NCBI RefSeq assembly: GCF_040054535.1
Contig: NC_090792.1
Coordinates: 3,707,001 to 3,771,000 of the forward strand
Source of the DNA: Antennarius striatus
Lineage: Eukaryota > Chordata > Actinopteri > Lophiiformes > Antennariidae
Length of the DNA stretch: 64,000 nt
Direction: 5' to 3'
Shown here: piece by piece, positions 9,607-21,879 of the stretch
Layout: each line of letters opens with the position of its first letter
Numbering within the stretch: the stretch's first letter is position 1
Position numbers and translations under genes: made by a program
The notes under the pieces: model-generated
What the model was told of the DNA's origin: nothing
The model's database searches: none
The model's input: only the letters and a program-made list of their open reading frames with translations

Positions 9607-12164
9607 TGGCCTCGCTCAAGGCCCACAAGGCGTGGGGAACAGGACACCCAATCCAGATGCATTTGGTTGAAGTGGAGGAAGGAGGGCACAAGTGCGCAGG
9701 AGCCACAACAGTTACACCTCAAGACGTTAAAACTACAGCTCACCTGTGCGTATTAGTAGACCTTCACTGCATTCAGAATGACCTTTATCCGAATTTTTGA
9801 TCTCAGACTGTGCTTTTTATACTTCATCATTTATTTAATAAATACAATGTTTATTTGTATCCATGGACTGTTACTGCAGGTGGCAGTAAGTCTTGAACTG
9901 CTTCACAAGTACAGTATATAAAATACTTTGAGTTGGCTCTAAACACTGACAGTAATGGATCACTGATGACAATCAGGTATACCTGACGGGAATATGTCAC
10001 GTGATGAGAAGATTTATTTTTGATGCTTATAACTCACATTTGGTGATGTTTACAGTAATACTGTCTTTTGATGTAATTTGTCTGGTTTATCACTTACAAT
10101 GACTAAAATTTACTTTGGGTTGGACATTTGGTTTTACTTTTTTGAACCAATTTCCCACTTTAAAGCTGTCGCCCCACGCTGGTGCAGGGGCTTGTTTTTG
10201 GTTTTGATTATTAATAAATTGTGACTCCCCAAACTACAAAGGCTTAAGCTCTCCATTCAAAGCTGTCTTATGGTGCTGTGACTCACAGGAAAGCTCACGT
10301 CTGATACTGCCACCCTTTGCCACATTCAAACACTACATCTTCTCTAGCTTTCATACATACTTCACCACCCACTCAGCTGTATATAAAGTATATAAATGAC
10401 CATTTTATGAATGCTCCAGTCTTTTATTTCATGTCTGATTTATTACTGAGACTATTAACGTTGTGCACCTTGTTTGTTTTAAAGCATTTGAAATTTGATT
10501 AGGGTTATACAAATTAATATACCAAATATTAATTCTAACAGTCATGTGAAATGATGTGTTTAGCATTTTTTCAATAAAAAGAAACAAAATGACAGATGGT
10601 TATTTGTTCAATTCCTCCATCAGTCCGTCAAAATTCACCAAATGTTAAGTAACCAAGTGGTTAAGGAGGGGAGTTTTGTCGTATACTGTATATAAAAAAA
10701 TTACTGTTTGTATGTTATTGTTTCCATAGTTACAAATTTGACTCAGGCTCATTGCCTTGATGGGATTTGTCTCCAATGTGGGTTTCTGGAGCCTAAGCTA
10801 AAAGCTGTACTCAAATTTTCCACAAACCTTTATACACACATCTCCCACAGTGAAGTGGTGCCTTTTGATATTTGGGGATCTATTTCTTTACTTAAAAATG
10901 TAAACTTTTCTCTGATATACAATTTCAGAGTCTTACAACATGAAAAACGTACCTAAGGTAGATGTGTCTATTTGATGCCTTTAGTGAGGATGACTGCTGG
11001 TCAGGATTTGATATAATTACCAAGTATTGTGAGCTGTGAATGTATTCCGTCGAGGAGACGCAGACACTTGAGGTCACAGATGTATCTGTCAGTCATCATC
11101 GATTCAGTTTTCACCTGAAAGGATCTTTACTGTTTGTGCTTTGTTTATCTGGTTTTAAACTGCCTCTATGTTCTATTCTCATAGTATTATGTTACATTAA
11201 AATCACCGCACAAGCGATGCCGTGTTTCTTAATCCAGGTATATATTTTATTAATTTTCCTTCATCCGTCCACACGATACTCGCCAACGTCTTCGTCTTCC
11301 TCACTCTCTTTCGTTTTTCTCTCTTTTTTCTGCTCTTTCTTCTACTAAACCCCATGAATCTTTCCTGTCTGGTCGCAGACCAAACCAATCATTTTCATGT
11401 CTACAGATACAGACATCATTAATCTTAACAGAAATCATTGCATGTAGACAGGTTCTCAGAAAGCAATAAACAAAAACTCCTGAAGTGAATAAACAATCAA
11501 AATAACATTGTTTTGTTTTCTTAACAAATAAAAACAACGACATAAACAACAATCATCATTACCATTTTCTTACAATTGTGATAAACTCAAAACAATGAAA
11601 TTAATAAGCATTTCTGTCATGTTTGTTCAGATATTTTATATACAATTATACAATATAATAAAATATAAATACAATATAATTATATACAATTTAATAGTTT
11701 AGTAAATCCTCATGATGTGCACCAATAAACATAAATTCACATGTATGCTTTACTGTTTGCACAGAGTTTCTTTTTACACCAACAGCATTTCTAAACTCCT
11801 AGACTATTAATATCTGTTTGGCTTTTTCTTAATGTAACTTCTGTCTCTTTTCTTTATCTCTTAACCTAATTAATACTTTTCTTTATCCATCTTACTTCAT
11901 CTGACCATTTTGTGATGTTTTCTGTAGTAGATTTAACAGCGTTCAACATCTCGTCTATTTACCCACTATTACACTTAATTACACAGTATTACAAGCTATT
12001 ACACACTATTACTTACTCACTGTTATATATAATTATATATGCACTAGTGTTACACTTTATTTTCGTAATTAGTAATAAATGTAGAACGTAGCACCAAATG
12101 TGATATGAAATAAACACCGAAAGAAGTCTTGAATAATGTGAAGACAAGCTTAGAACTAGAACGT
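9607..12164. other. matn3-kcns3 intergenic interval
   Basis: Divergent promoters' shared flank. The sequence is AT-rich with no frame carrying a recognisable domain. From about 11.6 to 12.1 kb it is strongly AT-rich with short TA/AAT runs. I see no gene here. Confidence 0.6.
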
Positions 12165-12377
12165 TGGGACCTGACCTGATGGACTGTCGTGGCGCATGAC
12201 GCATGGGGTTTGAATGAGTGAAGCGCTCTGCTGGTGGGGGTGACGCGTCAGCCGTGTCACCGGCTGTCCAGTGGGGCGCAGCGATCCGCCCTGCGCCGCA
12301 CTCAAACGCCGCACCGCTGCCTTCCACGGCTCACGACAAGGAAACATCCGAGGAACTCCTGAAGCACACATGACCAG
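12165..12377 (+). promoter_or_regulatory. CpG-rich patch, candidate promoter/5' noncoding exon of kcns3
   Basis: About 200 bases of clearly higher G+C and CpG content than the surrounding AT-rich sequence, ending in a good donor CCAG|gtacac (last exon base 12377). The next strong acceptor downstream is ctctgcag|GA at 13220/13221, which opens the kcns3 coding exon. Mammalian KCNS3 also has its coding region in one exon after noncoding 5' exon(s). An upstream ATG at 12370 would splice into a seven-codon uORF ending early in exon 2. The exon assignment is inference; the composition shift and splice signals are seen. Confidence 0.45.
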
Positions 12378-13280
12378 GTACACCATTTTTAAAAAATTTT
12401 TCTTCTACTTCATGTTGACATCTTTATAAGGGAAATATTTTCCGGCTTCAACCAACCGCCGCTATTTTAATATTAGCAGAAATTTATGACAATATGGTAT
12501 TAAACTCACAACTAATTGACGTGCCACATTAACTTTTTGACTTTTCATTTTATCTTATTCAAATACTTTAATGTAAATACTATATTTCATTAATTAAACT
12601 TGATTTTGTTGCTGCTGAAACCTGTCATGTCTGACATGACTTGTTATTTTGCTGCAATTTGAAACGTTTTGGAGTTACTCAGTCTCACAAAGAATGCATG
12701 CCACTGGTTTTAGGAGCTATAAGCAGGTAACAACTATACAATTATATAAAGCATATATATTTGTTGTATTTAACTACAATGAAAATATGGCCAGCAGCTC
12801 TAAAATGTTGTCCACAGGTATCATTGAAGTTTATGATAAAGATATTAAAGGTGCAAAAAATCTTAAATTACATCATTTGAACATTGCAGGTCAATTCACT
12901 GAATTTGATAGATCAGTTATATTATGTCTAGGTTGATTAATGCACATTATATTGAAAACTTTGAATAATGTTGTTAATTACATGCAAATAAGTACTGAGG
13001 AATACTAATAAAAAAAGTAGGCCTAACTATTCATTAAAGTTTCCAGACAGTAAATAAAAACCACAAGGAAGCAGTCCTGTCATTTAACTATTCCGTTACA
13101 GAGCGTCGCAGTAACCCAGATGCAACGTGATACATAATGGCTCTGATGTAATGCACTTGAGTGCGATCAAATGACACAAGAAAGTGTGAAGTGAACTAAT
13201 TTCATTGTCTCCCTCTGCAGGAATTGTCACGTCTGAGATACCGAACACAACAGTACTGGCAGTCCTCCAGCTGCTGTGTC

Positions 13281-14582
13281 ATGATGTATGGGCAGATCCT
13301 ACATCAGCAGAGTCCTGATAAGTGCTTTATTAACATCAATGTTGGAGGTTATAAACAACGAATGGCGCACAACGTTCTAAAACGATTCCCTCAGACACGA
13401 CTGGGACGCCTTTTGTGCTGTAGATCCCAAGAAGCGATTCTTGAGCTCTGTGATGACTTCAGTCCATCTGAAATGGAGTATTACTTTGACCGCAGTCCTC
13501 TTTTCTTCTGTTACGTTCTAAACTTTTACCTCACAGGCAAAATGCACCTGGTGGACGGGTTATGCATCGTCTCTTTTCATCAGGAGATAGAGTATTGGGG
13601 CATCAAGGAGCGCCACCTGGACTTCTGCTGCAGCAACAAATTCCATGAACTGAAAGGGCTCGCTGATGAGAATTGCTGGGACCAGAGGAGCGATGAGCTG
13701 CCGCTAGACGGCTTGGATTCATCCGTTGAGGAGCTGTCAGCTTTGGAGGATGATGAAGCGATGTTTGAAGGCTCCTGGTGTGGAGACAAGCGCAAGAAAA
13801 TCTGGATTCTCTCTGAGAATCCTGGACATTCCCCTACTGCCAAAGCGATGGCTGTAGCATCCTTAAGCGTGGTCATTGTCTCTATCATTGCCATGTGCAT
13901 CCACAGCATGGCAGACTTCCACCAAATGGATCTTAATGAGAAAAAGATTGAAAACCCAGTTCTGGTTTTCTTCGAGACCTTCTGCGTTCTGTTCTTTTCC
14001 GCTGAGTTCATTCTTCGATTGGCTGTCGCGCCATCAGCCAGGAAGTTCTTGTGCAGTCCTCTCAATATTATTGACGTAATGTCAATAATGCCGTTCTATG
14101 TCACAATGGCCTGTGATATCATGAATGAAGGTGAGAACACAGACTTGGAGAACGTTGGCAAAGTGGTTCAGATTTTGAGGCTAATGCGAGTGTTCCGCAT
14201 CCTCAAACTTGCTCGGCACTCGGCCGGCCTTCGCTCTCTCGGAGCCACCCTGAGACACAGCTCCCATGAAGTCGGGCAGCTGGTGCTTTTCCTGTCTGTG
14301 GGGATTTCCACGTTTTCTGTTCTCATTTACTTTGTCGAGAAAGAATCTCAGGAGTCTGTGCTCCAGACTGTTCCAATAGGCTGGTGGTGGGCCACAATTA
14401 GCATGACGACAGTGGGCTACGGAGACACCTGCCCAGTTACCCCTGCTGGAAAGCTGATCGGAACACTGTGCATCATCTGTGGGCTGCTGATTGTTGCTCT
14501 GCCAATAACTAACATCTACAATAAATTCTCAAAGTTCTATGTGAGGCAAAGACACATAGATTTGAGACAAAGCAATAACTGA
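13281..14582 (+). CDS. kcns3: voltage-gated K+ channel modifier (silent) subunit, Kv9.3-like
   Basis: Plasma-membrane alpha subunit that does not conduct alone but co-assembles with Kv2 channels and changes their gating. A 433-residue single coding exon. T1 tetramerisation domain about 15-115 ('NINVGGYKQ', 'EIEYWGI'), S1-S6 from about 192. S4 carries R300, R303, R306, K309 and R312; the selectivity filter TTVGYGD is at 376-382. S6 has P408-I-T410 in place of the PVP of conducting Kv1-Kv4, as in other silent subunits. The linker 'WDQRS...RKKIWI' and the T1 sequence match KCNS3 best. The start MMYGQ at 13281 aligns with human MVFGE at the same distance from NVGG; upstream open codons begin at the acceptor at 13221 and lack a better ATG. 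It ends about 58 residues earlier than human Kv9.3 (491 aa). It could be either teleost kcns3 paralogue. Confidence 0.92.
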   Translation: MMYGQILHQQSPDKCFININVGGYKQRMAHNVLKRFPQTRLGRLLCCRSQEAILELCDDFSPSEMEYYFDRSPLFFCYVLNFYLTGKMHLVDGLCIVSFHQEIEYWGIKERHLDFCCSNKFHELKGLADENCWDQRSDELPLDGLDSSVEELSALEDDEAMFEGSWCGDKRKKIWILSENPGHSPTAKAMAVASLSVVIVSIIAMCIHSMADFHQMDLNEKKIENPVLVFFETFCVLFFSAEFILRLAVAPSARKFLCSPLNIIDVMSIMPFYVTMACDIMNEGENTDLENVGKVVQILRLMRVFRILKLARHSAGLRSLGATLRHSSHEVGQLVLFLSVGISTFSVLIYFVEKESQESVLQTVPIGWWWATISMTTVGYGDTCPVTPAGKLIGTLCIICGLLIVALPITNIYNKFSKFYVRQRHIDLRQSNN

Positions 14583-16740
14583 GCTCTGTCCAGCCAGGAT
14601 ATAACAAGCTGTATATTGTGACAAATGTGTATGTGGCGTAAAGGGTCAGCTCAACATTTTAGTAGCTTTTTTTTATTTTTATTTGAAGAGTTACATGAAC
14701 AGATTGAGATCATGTCTGTGGTCACAATGCAGGTGAACTGAATGTGCAACTGGAGTCTGCAGCTGATTATCTCCATTTAAACATAATGCAGTCTGGGATG
14801 GGGGAAGAACGGCTAACTTCTGTCTGTCCAAAGGTGACAAAACCACCTGCGAGGCTGCCTCCTGTCCAGGAACAGTAGCCAAAGCGCTCCAGATTGTTAT
14901 GCTGGACTTAATCCCACAAAAATCCTTGAGGCTGTTCTTCAGACAACGTAATACACAGTAAATGTTTTTGTCATGCAGACTCTGGCTTGTGAGGCACCTG
15001 CTCGAAAAACAAGAGGATCTCAACTACCGGTCTACGTCACCATGAGTTTACTGGAACGCCACAGGAGCATGTAGAATACAAAGCAACAGAGAGGCGCTTG
15101 CTGTTAAGTTACATTGCCTATCAGAAGAGATTATTAGTTTGAGTAGAGCAGCACAGAAGTACAGTGAATTGTGTTGTTACCTCACAACAAGAAGGTGCTG
15201 GGACTTCTATGCGGGGTTCTGCGTGTTCTCTGCATGGGGTTTCTCCAGGTTCTCCAACTTAATGCAATGTAGAGGTGCATTGGTGACCCTAAAGTGCCCA
15301 CAGGTGAGCGATATTTCATGTAGACGAACTGGTGATTTGTCCAGAGTACTCCCTACCTCCTGCCCAATGTCAGCTGGGGTTTTCCTGAGTCCCCCATGGC
15401 CCTAAACAGAATAAGAAGTTAAGGAAAATAAGCAGTTAAGAAAATGAGAGATGACGGCTACATGGATGCGGGGGTTTTCATTTAACAAGAAGAAGTGAAC
15501 TATATAGTGAAAAGTTGAACTATGTCTTTAACTTTGTTTCTGCCTGTTTTGGCCTCTTTTTATTAAAAAAAAAACATTTTAAATCTCAGTGAGACATTCC
15601 CTGGTTAAAAAATGGTTTTAAAAAAAGATGTGTTCTCATGCAATTAAAGTCATTACCAAAGGTCGACAGTCAGAAACTAGTAAGTCACCTTCACCCTCAT
15701 CTGAAGTATTTTAAACCCTGAATGTGATTCAGCTTTCTGTGTTTGTGAACATGCTGGTCTTCATTCCTGCCATCCTGCTGCGATCCTCTGCTGTTCACTC
15801 CTGCATCTTGTTCTCATGTCCCTGATGTGTTTTGTGTCCAAAGTAATGTAATAGCTTAACTGAATGAGATGGTCGACAACAGCTAACGCCAATAAATCCT
15901 TACAGTGTGTTGAGTGAACAATTAGCTCCGCTGTTGAGTAACGAAGGAGAATAAATCACATCTTGTCCATGCAGTGTGGTTTTCCTTTATCTGCGTGTTG
16001 AATGGTTTCTTACGTAGACGGTGATGTGATGCCCTCCTCTTCACCGCAGTTACCTTCATCAACACTATCTGAGTGATTCATCTGTTGTATCTCATACCAC
16101 AGATAAGAATTGGCCGATCGATGAATCCCAACTATTCAAAGTGCCCTCCAATGATGGGAGATGGGACGAGTCATTCTCTGGCTAGTTGTGATATATATAA
16201 TAGAAAGCACTCAATGAGAAAATAACAACACCAGTACCTGAACACTGTCAGATTACACTCTGTATACAAAAGTGTTGGATCACACTCGTCTGTATGGAGG
16301 GGGGATGACGGCACAGGGCTGGTTGATGAGTCTTTGTCCAAGTGAAAGAAAATCTTGGTTCAGCATACTGAGAAATTTTCTCTTTCTGATTTGTGAGATC
16401 GGTTTGTAGAAGGTTTTTTCTGTCGCAGCCTGACTGATCATCAGTACACAATGCAAGCAAGGTGCATAAGGACTTCACTGTCCCAGCAACAACCAAATCA
16501 AACACTTTTGGGAGGAACTGTATCAGAGAGTGCGAAACAAGACTCATTCTGGATCAGTGTCTGAATCAACAGTCAGAAATTACCCACAGATACCCTCCAA
16601 AATGTGGACCAAAGCTTTCCCTGAAGAGTGAAAACTGCTCCGTCTGTAAAGGTGAGCTCCACTGCAACTTAATACCTGTGAATACCTGTGAACCTGTGAA
16701 CTTCTTTTTGGTCACTTTTTAAAGTTTCTCATATCTCCTG
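14583..16740. other. gene-free interval after kcns3
   Basis: It begins with the kcns3 3'UTR (end not defined; an AATAAA occurs near 15891). Apart from the repeat fragment at 15205-15430, I see no coding similarity. Confidence 0.5.
15205..15430 (-). mobile_element. interspersed fish repeat, reverse, decayed
   Basis: 'gcgtgttctctgcatggggtttctccaggttctcc' followed by 'ctaaagtgcccacaggtgagcg' and 'cccaatgtcagctgggg' is the reverse complement of the 'ggagaaccc...ggagaacatgc' repeat at 20227 and 41190, with many substitutions. Confidence 0.55.
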
Positions 16741-16744
16741 GACT

Positions 16745-17490
16745 CCTTCGGTCTGAGGATGTGGGGCTTATGATGACCCAGAATGTCTCTGAAAATAGAT
16801 CAGAAGGTAAAAGATTTAGTTATAGGGCTCCAACCCTATGGAGCGCCTTCCTGCTGCAGTACGGGGGGTTGACACATTCTTATTTAATAAAAAATACAGT
16901 CAGGAACAACCGACTAATAGTCAAGCTGCAAAAGGCTCTGACGGCTGAGGGAGTTCTTTCTCTACCATCGAAGGTAGTGCACTTAGGGGCCGACATTTCT
17001 GGAAGTCTTCAGCTCTTCAGTTGAAGCCATGAATCAGGACGCAGACAAGCAGGACGACCCATCTCCTCTAAACATAGACTCTTTATGACTCGCACCACTG
17101 GAGTATCATTAGCCACCAAAAATACATACCTGTGTGATTAATGAAACCTATTCATTAATCAATAGTTTCAGTGCAAGTGCCTCTTCATATTTATGTATTT
17201 GTAACGCAGAGTTTGTGGACATGTTTTAGATGTTCTCCTGCTGACTCTTCTTGACCTATCTGCCACTCTGACTCCGTCTCCCTATGTCTTCATTCATGAA
17301 TTTCCTTTTTCACCCCAATGGGTGAAGGCAGAGAGTCAGGATCTGCCCCAGGTTTTTTTCCTGGCCACTTTTTGCTTGTTCTCAGGGGTTGAGTTTTCTT
17401 TCTGACTTTGAGGCGCCTCTGGTGTGATTCAGGATGTGGAATTGTTGCCATTGTACCCAGGGCATCTCCATTACCATACTGCGATCCTAT
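16745..17490 (+). mobile_element. possible old retroelement/transposon remnants
   Basis: A frame near 16815 reads 'FSYRAPTLWSAFL', resembling the conserved 'APxLWNxLP' near the C-terminus of fish LINE proteins. Around 17340 a 'tctgccccaggtttttttcctggccac' block resembles a motif common in fish repeats. Both are weak and the element type is uncertain. Confidence 0.3.
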
Positions 17491-18641
17491 TTATATTGAC
17501 CCACCCTTAATATAGATTTTAATCTCCTGGATCTGGAACATGATCTGGATCTGAAACCAGTTCTGTATGGTGGTCCATGCCTGGTAGTATTTTATTATAT
17601 TCTTAATGTTGACAAAAATACAAAATATGTGTCTTAACTCGTATTTTTGAAACGAGGCAAGTTGGCCAGAAAACTGTAATAACACCTTAATACACCTCAA
17701 AGTGTGCTCAGGGTCAAACAAAGTATAGTCTGCGGACGACTGTTGAGTATCTGCTTTGGGGATTTGACCGACAACCCTCTCCTGAGCCAACGCTACCATG
17801 ATCAAACTCCTCCACCTCTCATTGGTAGAAGGGCTTATGGTCTCTGTGGTGGGGTGTGGAGTTCTTCAGTTCAACAGGAGCATCTCTGTCAGCATTAGGG
17901 GTACGTCACCCGCTGTTTTTGAGATTGTCCTCCTGCCTCTATGTTCAAAGTCACACCGGGTTACACTGATTTAGCGTGAAGTGCTGCTGTTAGGTGAAAG
18001 CCCCAGTCAGCAGTATCTGTAATTAGCTGTAGGACAGTCAGTTCTGGTTGTACTCAGGACTCAGATATTCTCTCTGCTGTTTGGATTCTCACTAAAACAG
18101 AGTTTAAACCTGATAGAAACCCTCCTGAGACCCGAGGACGAGAGCAGCACCTCTTGAACACTCCAGGACCAGGAATGTACTTGTAGTGACGTTAACCAGC
18201 CATCAGCCACATGTCTCTATATTAATTTAATTTTCATGCCCCGTTGCCCCTTCCTGCTCTAGTAGTTTTGCAGTGGTTTCAGAAGATTGAAATCAATTTT
18301 ACTTTAATTACCCTTGAGGTCTTACCAACTCTTTGTGCGCAGTCAGCACATGCACATTTCACAAACACGTTTCAAATCGGGAATGTGTTCTTTAGAATGC
18401 CAATTTAGGGGCGGAAGAAGAACGGGACCGCATTTCTGCTGAAGCGTTGCCTGCAGAAGAAAAGAATCAATGAGAAATTGAAGTTTCCAAGGTAGCTTGT
18501 GTGTCTTTAGTCAGACTTCTGGCAGGAAATTGATTTAATCCAAGCAAACATGATGTTGACAGGAGAGGTGGAGAACTGAGAAATTGGGCACACACAATAT
18601 TTCTGAGTATATAAAATTCTTTTGCCGTATTTGTATCATAA

Positions 18642-18678
18642 AATGCAATCCTGACATAAAATATGTCAGGATTGCATT
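18642..18678. repeat. perfect inverted repeat, 17-bp arms, 3-base loop
   Basis: AATGCAATCCTGACATA, loop AAA, then the exact reverse complement. The arms are 18642-18658 and 18662-18678. Confidence 0.95.
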
Positions 18679-19237
18679 GAATTATAGTCAGGCAGACAAA
18701 TGAAGACTCCCCAAAGTCCTCTTAGTTGTTTCAGATGCCCTTGCCAACCAAGCAAATATATCCCAAACGATTAAATGACTTGATATTCCTGCGCTGATCA
18801 CCTGACTCCGCCGGACCAGAACAAACGATTCCAGAAACTCGGTGTTTGATTTCGAAGAAAGTGGTCATGCTAGGATTTCAGCTATCCGTGCCTGAAGGGC
18901 ATTTCTCCACAGACACAATCATATTACACTCCTCTGGCATTTTGAAATGGCTCACCAGCATCACCGTGTGACATCGGCACTGGATTTGCAGAGACAAGGC
19001 TTTGTGGAGGTAAAACCGTGATTAATTTGAGATAAGATCACAAGATCCCTTTAAACTTGTTGACGGAAAAGAAATGTCCCTCAGGTGCTGATCCTGTTAG
19101 GCTGGCATTGATAATGACTGTCAAAGGCTGGCAGGGTTAGATTGTGGTTTTGATTTAACACTGATAAAACTGTTAAGCGGCTGTCGGCAACACACATGTT
19201 CATCAAAGGGAAGAGAAGCAACAGGCTGATATGCTTT

Positions 19238-19290
19238 TGGATGGGTGGATGGATGGATGGATGGATGGTTGGATGGATGGATGGATTGAT
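19238..19290. repeat. (GGAT)n microsatellite
   Basis: Tetranucleotide run with two interruptions (gggt, ggtt). Confidence 0.95.
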
Positions 19291-20082
19291 GCATGGCTTT
19301 TTATCTGCACCCAATCTAACATTTCTTTTAGTATTTACATGATCTCTTTCAACATTGTACAGTCAAGTCTGAACAAGTCGACGATGAAAACATATTAAAA
19401 GTTGGTGCATTCATTTAAAAGTGTGGCGGCACAACAAATGATCATGTTTTCACACATGAAACAGGAAGTTGTTATTTCTTTACTATCTATGGTCTATCTA
19501 AAAATGTTGCATCACAGCCCTGGCATGGAATTTTATACACATAAAATTTCCCTTTTTTGTCACAACAGGCACTGTTATGTATTTTCATATATCGAGGTTG
19601 CTATAAAGGTTTATGATGAATATCTCTTGACCCTGCAGTGAGGTTCCTGACCTTTCAGCATCAAGGATGAAGCTGGTGGGAGGCCAGAAAGCTTGAAACT
19701 GTGGTAGAAAAATGGAAATCTGGCAGACAAATCAACGGTGGCAAAAACACAGTTGGATACTGTTGTGAGTGTTAGACCTCAGAGCTTCAGTTATATGTCC
19801 AGGGGACACCCTGGATGACTCGCCAGCTTGTTTCAGGCCACTCATGGTTCAGTCAGCATATTTCATATTTGGGATGATGGCCCCACACTGAAGAAGTCCA
19901 CGTTTGAGTTCAGTGTTTGTCACAGTGCCCCCTGCTGGTAGCCAGAAATATAGTTCATACTTTCATGCACAAGTAATCGATGGTTGATACTGTTCAGTTG
20001 GATCCAAAAGAGTTTTAGGACCTTGGTTAGGCTTGATCTGAAGTTCTCTGACCTCCAGTGAGCACAAGGTATCATTAAGTCT

Positions 20083-20172
20083 TCATTCATTCATTCATTC
20101 ATTCATTCATTCATTCATTCATTCATTCATTCATTCATTCATTCATTCATTCATTCATTCATCATTCATTCA
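20083..20172. repeat. (CATT)n microsatellite
   Basis: About 22 copies, nearly perfect, directly before the interspersed repeat at 20227. Confidence 0.97.
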
Positions 20173-20226
20173 TCTTCTTCAAGATGGGACGGTTGTATTT
20201 GTCTTGTATTCGTTTACTTTTCTGAA

Positions 20227-20505
20227 TCCTGGTCACAGGTTACGTTGGAGCTTATCCCAGCTGATACTGGGCGAGGGGTGGGGTACACCCTGGTCAAATT
20301 GCCAGCTCATCACAGAGCCACACAGAAAGACAGACACCCACTCACACTCACAACTCAAACTCACACCTACCGACAATTAGGTGTGACCAGTTCACCTAAA
20401 CTGCATATTTTTGGAGATGGGAGGAAGCCGGAGAACCTGGAGAGAACCCACACAGACGCGAGGAGAACATGCAAAATCTGTACAGCACATCCCAAGGTGG
20501 AAACT
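20227..20505 (+). mobile_element. interspersed fish repeat, near-complete copy
   Basis: Contains 'ggagcttatcccagctgata', 'ggtggggtacaccctgg', 'acaattaggtgtgaccagtt', 'ggaggaagccggagaacctgg' and 'gaggagaacatgcaaa', the hallmark blocks of a very common teleost repeat. No coding capacity. Confidence 0.75.
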
Positions 20506-21341
20506 TTATGATTTGTTTAATTTTGTTTCTGTGGTGTCAGTGAACAGCTTTTATGTCCTCCAAATAACTTTATTTGTACGAAGTAGGTGAAGCTTTGTGT
20601 AACGCTGCAGCGTTGTTCTCCTATGGCCGTCCTCTTTACCTCACATCCGATGAAAACCTTCACACACTTTGTTATTCAGGACACTATTGACATGAATTCT
20701 AGCATATACTCTACTAAAACTAATAGCACTGACAATAAAACACCATCCATTACAACCTGGTTGTAATTCCCTTTTGTGACCACATGAGGGCAGCAAATAC
20801 TCAGAATTTACATGATTTTGTTTAATTCATTTTTGTCAGCAGACTGGTTATAACAATTCTGCGAACCCTTTTCAAAGTAACACAATAAACGCTTTGGTAT
20901 ATTTACATTATCATAAAAGCTATCGAGCAAGCAGCAGTGAATGTTATGCAAGTGTATTAGAAGGGAAATCACATTTGTTTGGGCCAAGACCATTATTAGC
21001 TCACTATCATTAGTGGGGCAATTATTTGTGGGTCAAGTCTGGAAATCTCATTTAATATTTAGCATTTATAGTGATTAACCATCAGGATAAATGGGTGATA
21101 AAAAATGATGCAATTAATTGGAATTTGAAAATGTGCATTTAATGTTCAACTCTGCATATAAACGGTTAATTTAATTGGAGTTCCTATGTGAAAATAATGG
21201 AATACTTTAATTTTAAAAAATAAAACTTGTTTCCTGGTGGGTTAACTTTACAGTAAAAAGTGCTATATACTAGAACATAATATCTTCTGATAGTCCGACA
21301 AAACACTTAGAAAACTGATTTGTATTTGATACCAAATTACG

Positions 21342-21342
21342 A

Positions 21343-21378
<36 letters not shown>
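21342..21378. repeat. (AAT)n microsatellite
   Basis: About 12 perfect trinucleotide copies. Confidence 0.95.
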
Positions 21379-21380
<2 letters not shown>

Positions 21381-21879
21381 TAAATCCTGAAACAATACGT
21401 TTTTTAAATTTTTATTTTATTTTACGATAACATTAGCAGCGCTGCGCTCACCGCTGTTGTATTCTAGCAGGAAGGTTGTGGGCTTGTATCCTGACATAAG
21501 CTCTCACCAGCTTCCCTCCAGTCTAAAAACAGCAACGTAAATGAATTGGTGCTTCTAAATTGAGTGACAATGATAATAGTTTGTTTGTCTCTACATGAAT
21601 TCACCTGTTTTACAACGGCGACCTTTCCAGAGTCCACCTCTCCTTGTTCTCAGTGTCACCTGGGAGAGGCGCTGAGCGATGGATAAACAGTTATAATATA
21701 AGAACAAGCAGCTTTATGTTGATCTGTGTTTCCACTGTAGCAGCTGACTTAATATGTGTGTCTATTAATTTGGAATGATTCATCAGTAATGTGAAGATGT
21801 TTTCAATAGCTGACTAAATTCCAGCCTTTTGTAAAAATCTGACATACAGTGAGTGGCGAAGAACAATTACAGGTTGAAA

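Larger units (their letters stand above)
17491..20082. other. gene-free interval
   Basis: No exon seen. It holds a perfect hairpin (18642-18678) and a (GGAT)n run (19238-19290). Confidence 0.5.

Noticed and set aside
13224..13280. N-terminal extension of kcns3 upstream of the chosen ATG
   Set aside because: It starts at a TTG immediately after the splice acceptor. The family alignment places the start at MMYG (13281).
13580..14065. 161-residue minus-strand open frame
   Set aside because: Antisense shadow of the kcns3 coding exon.
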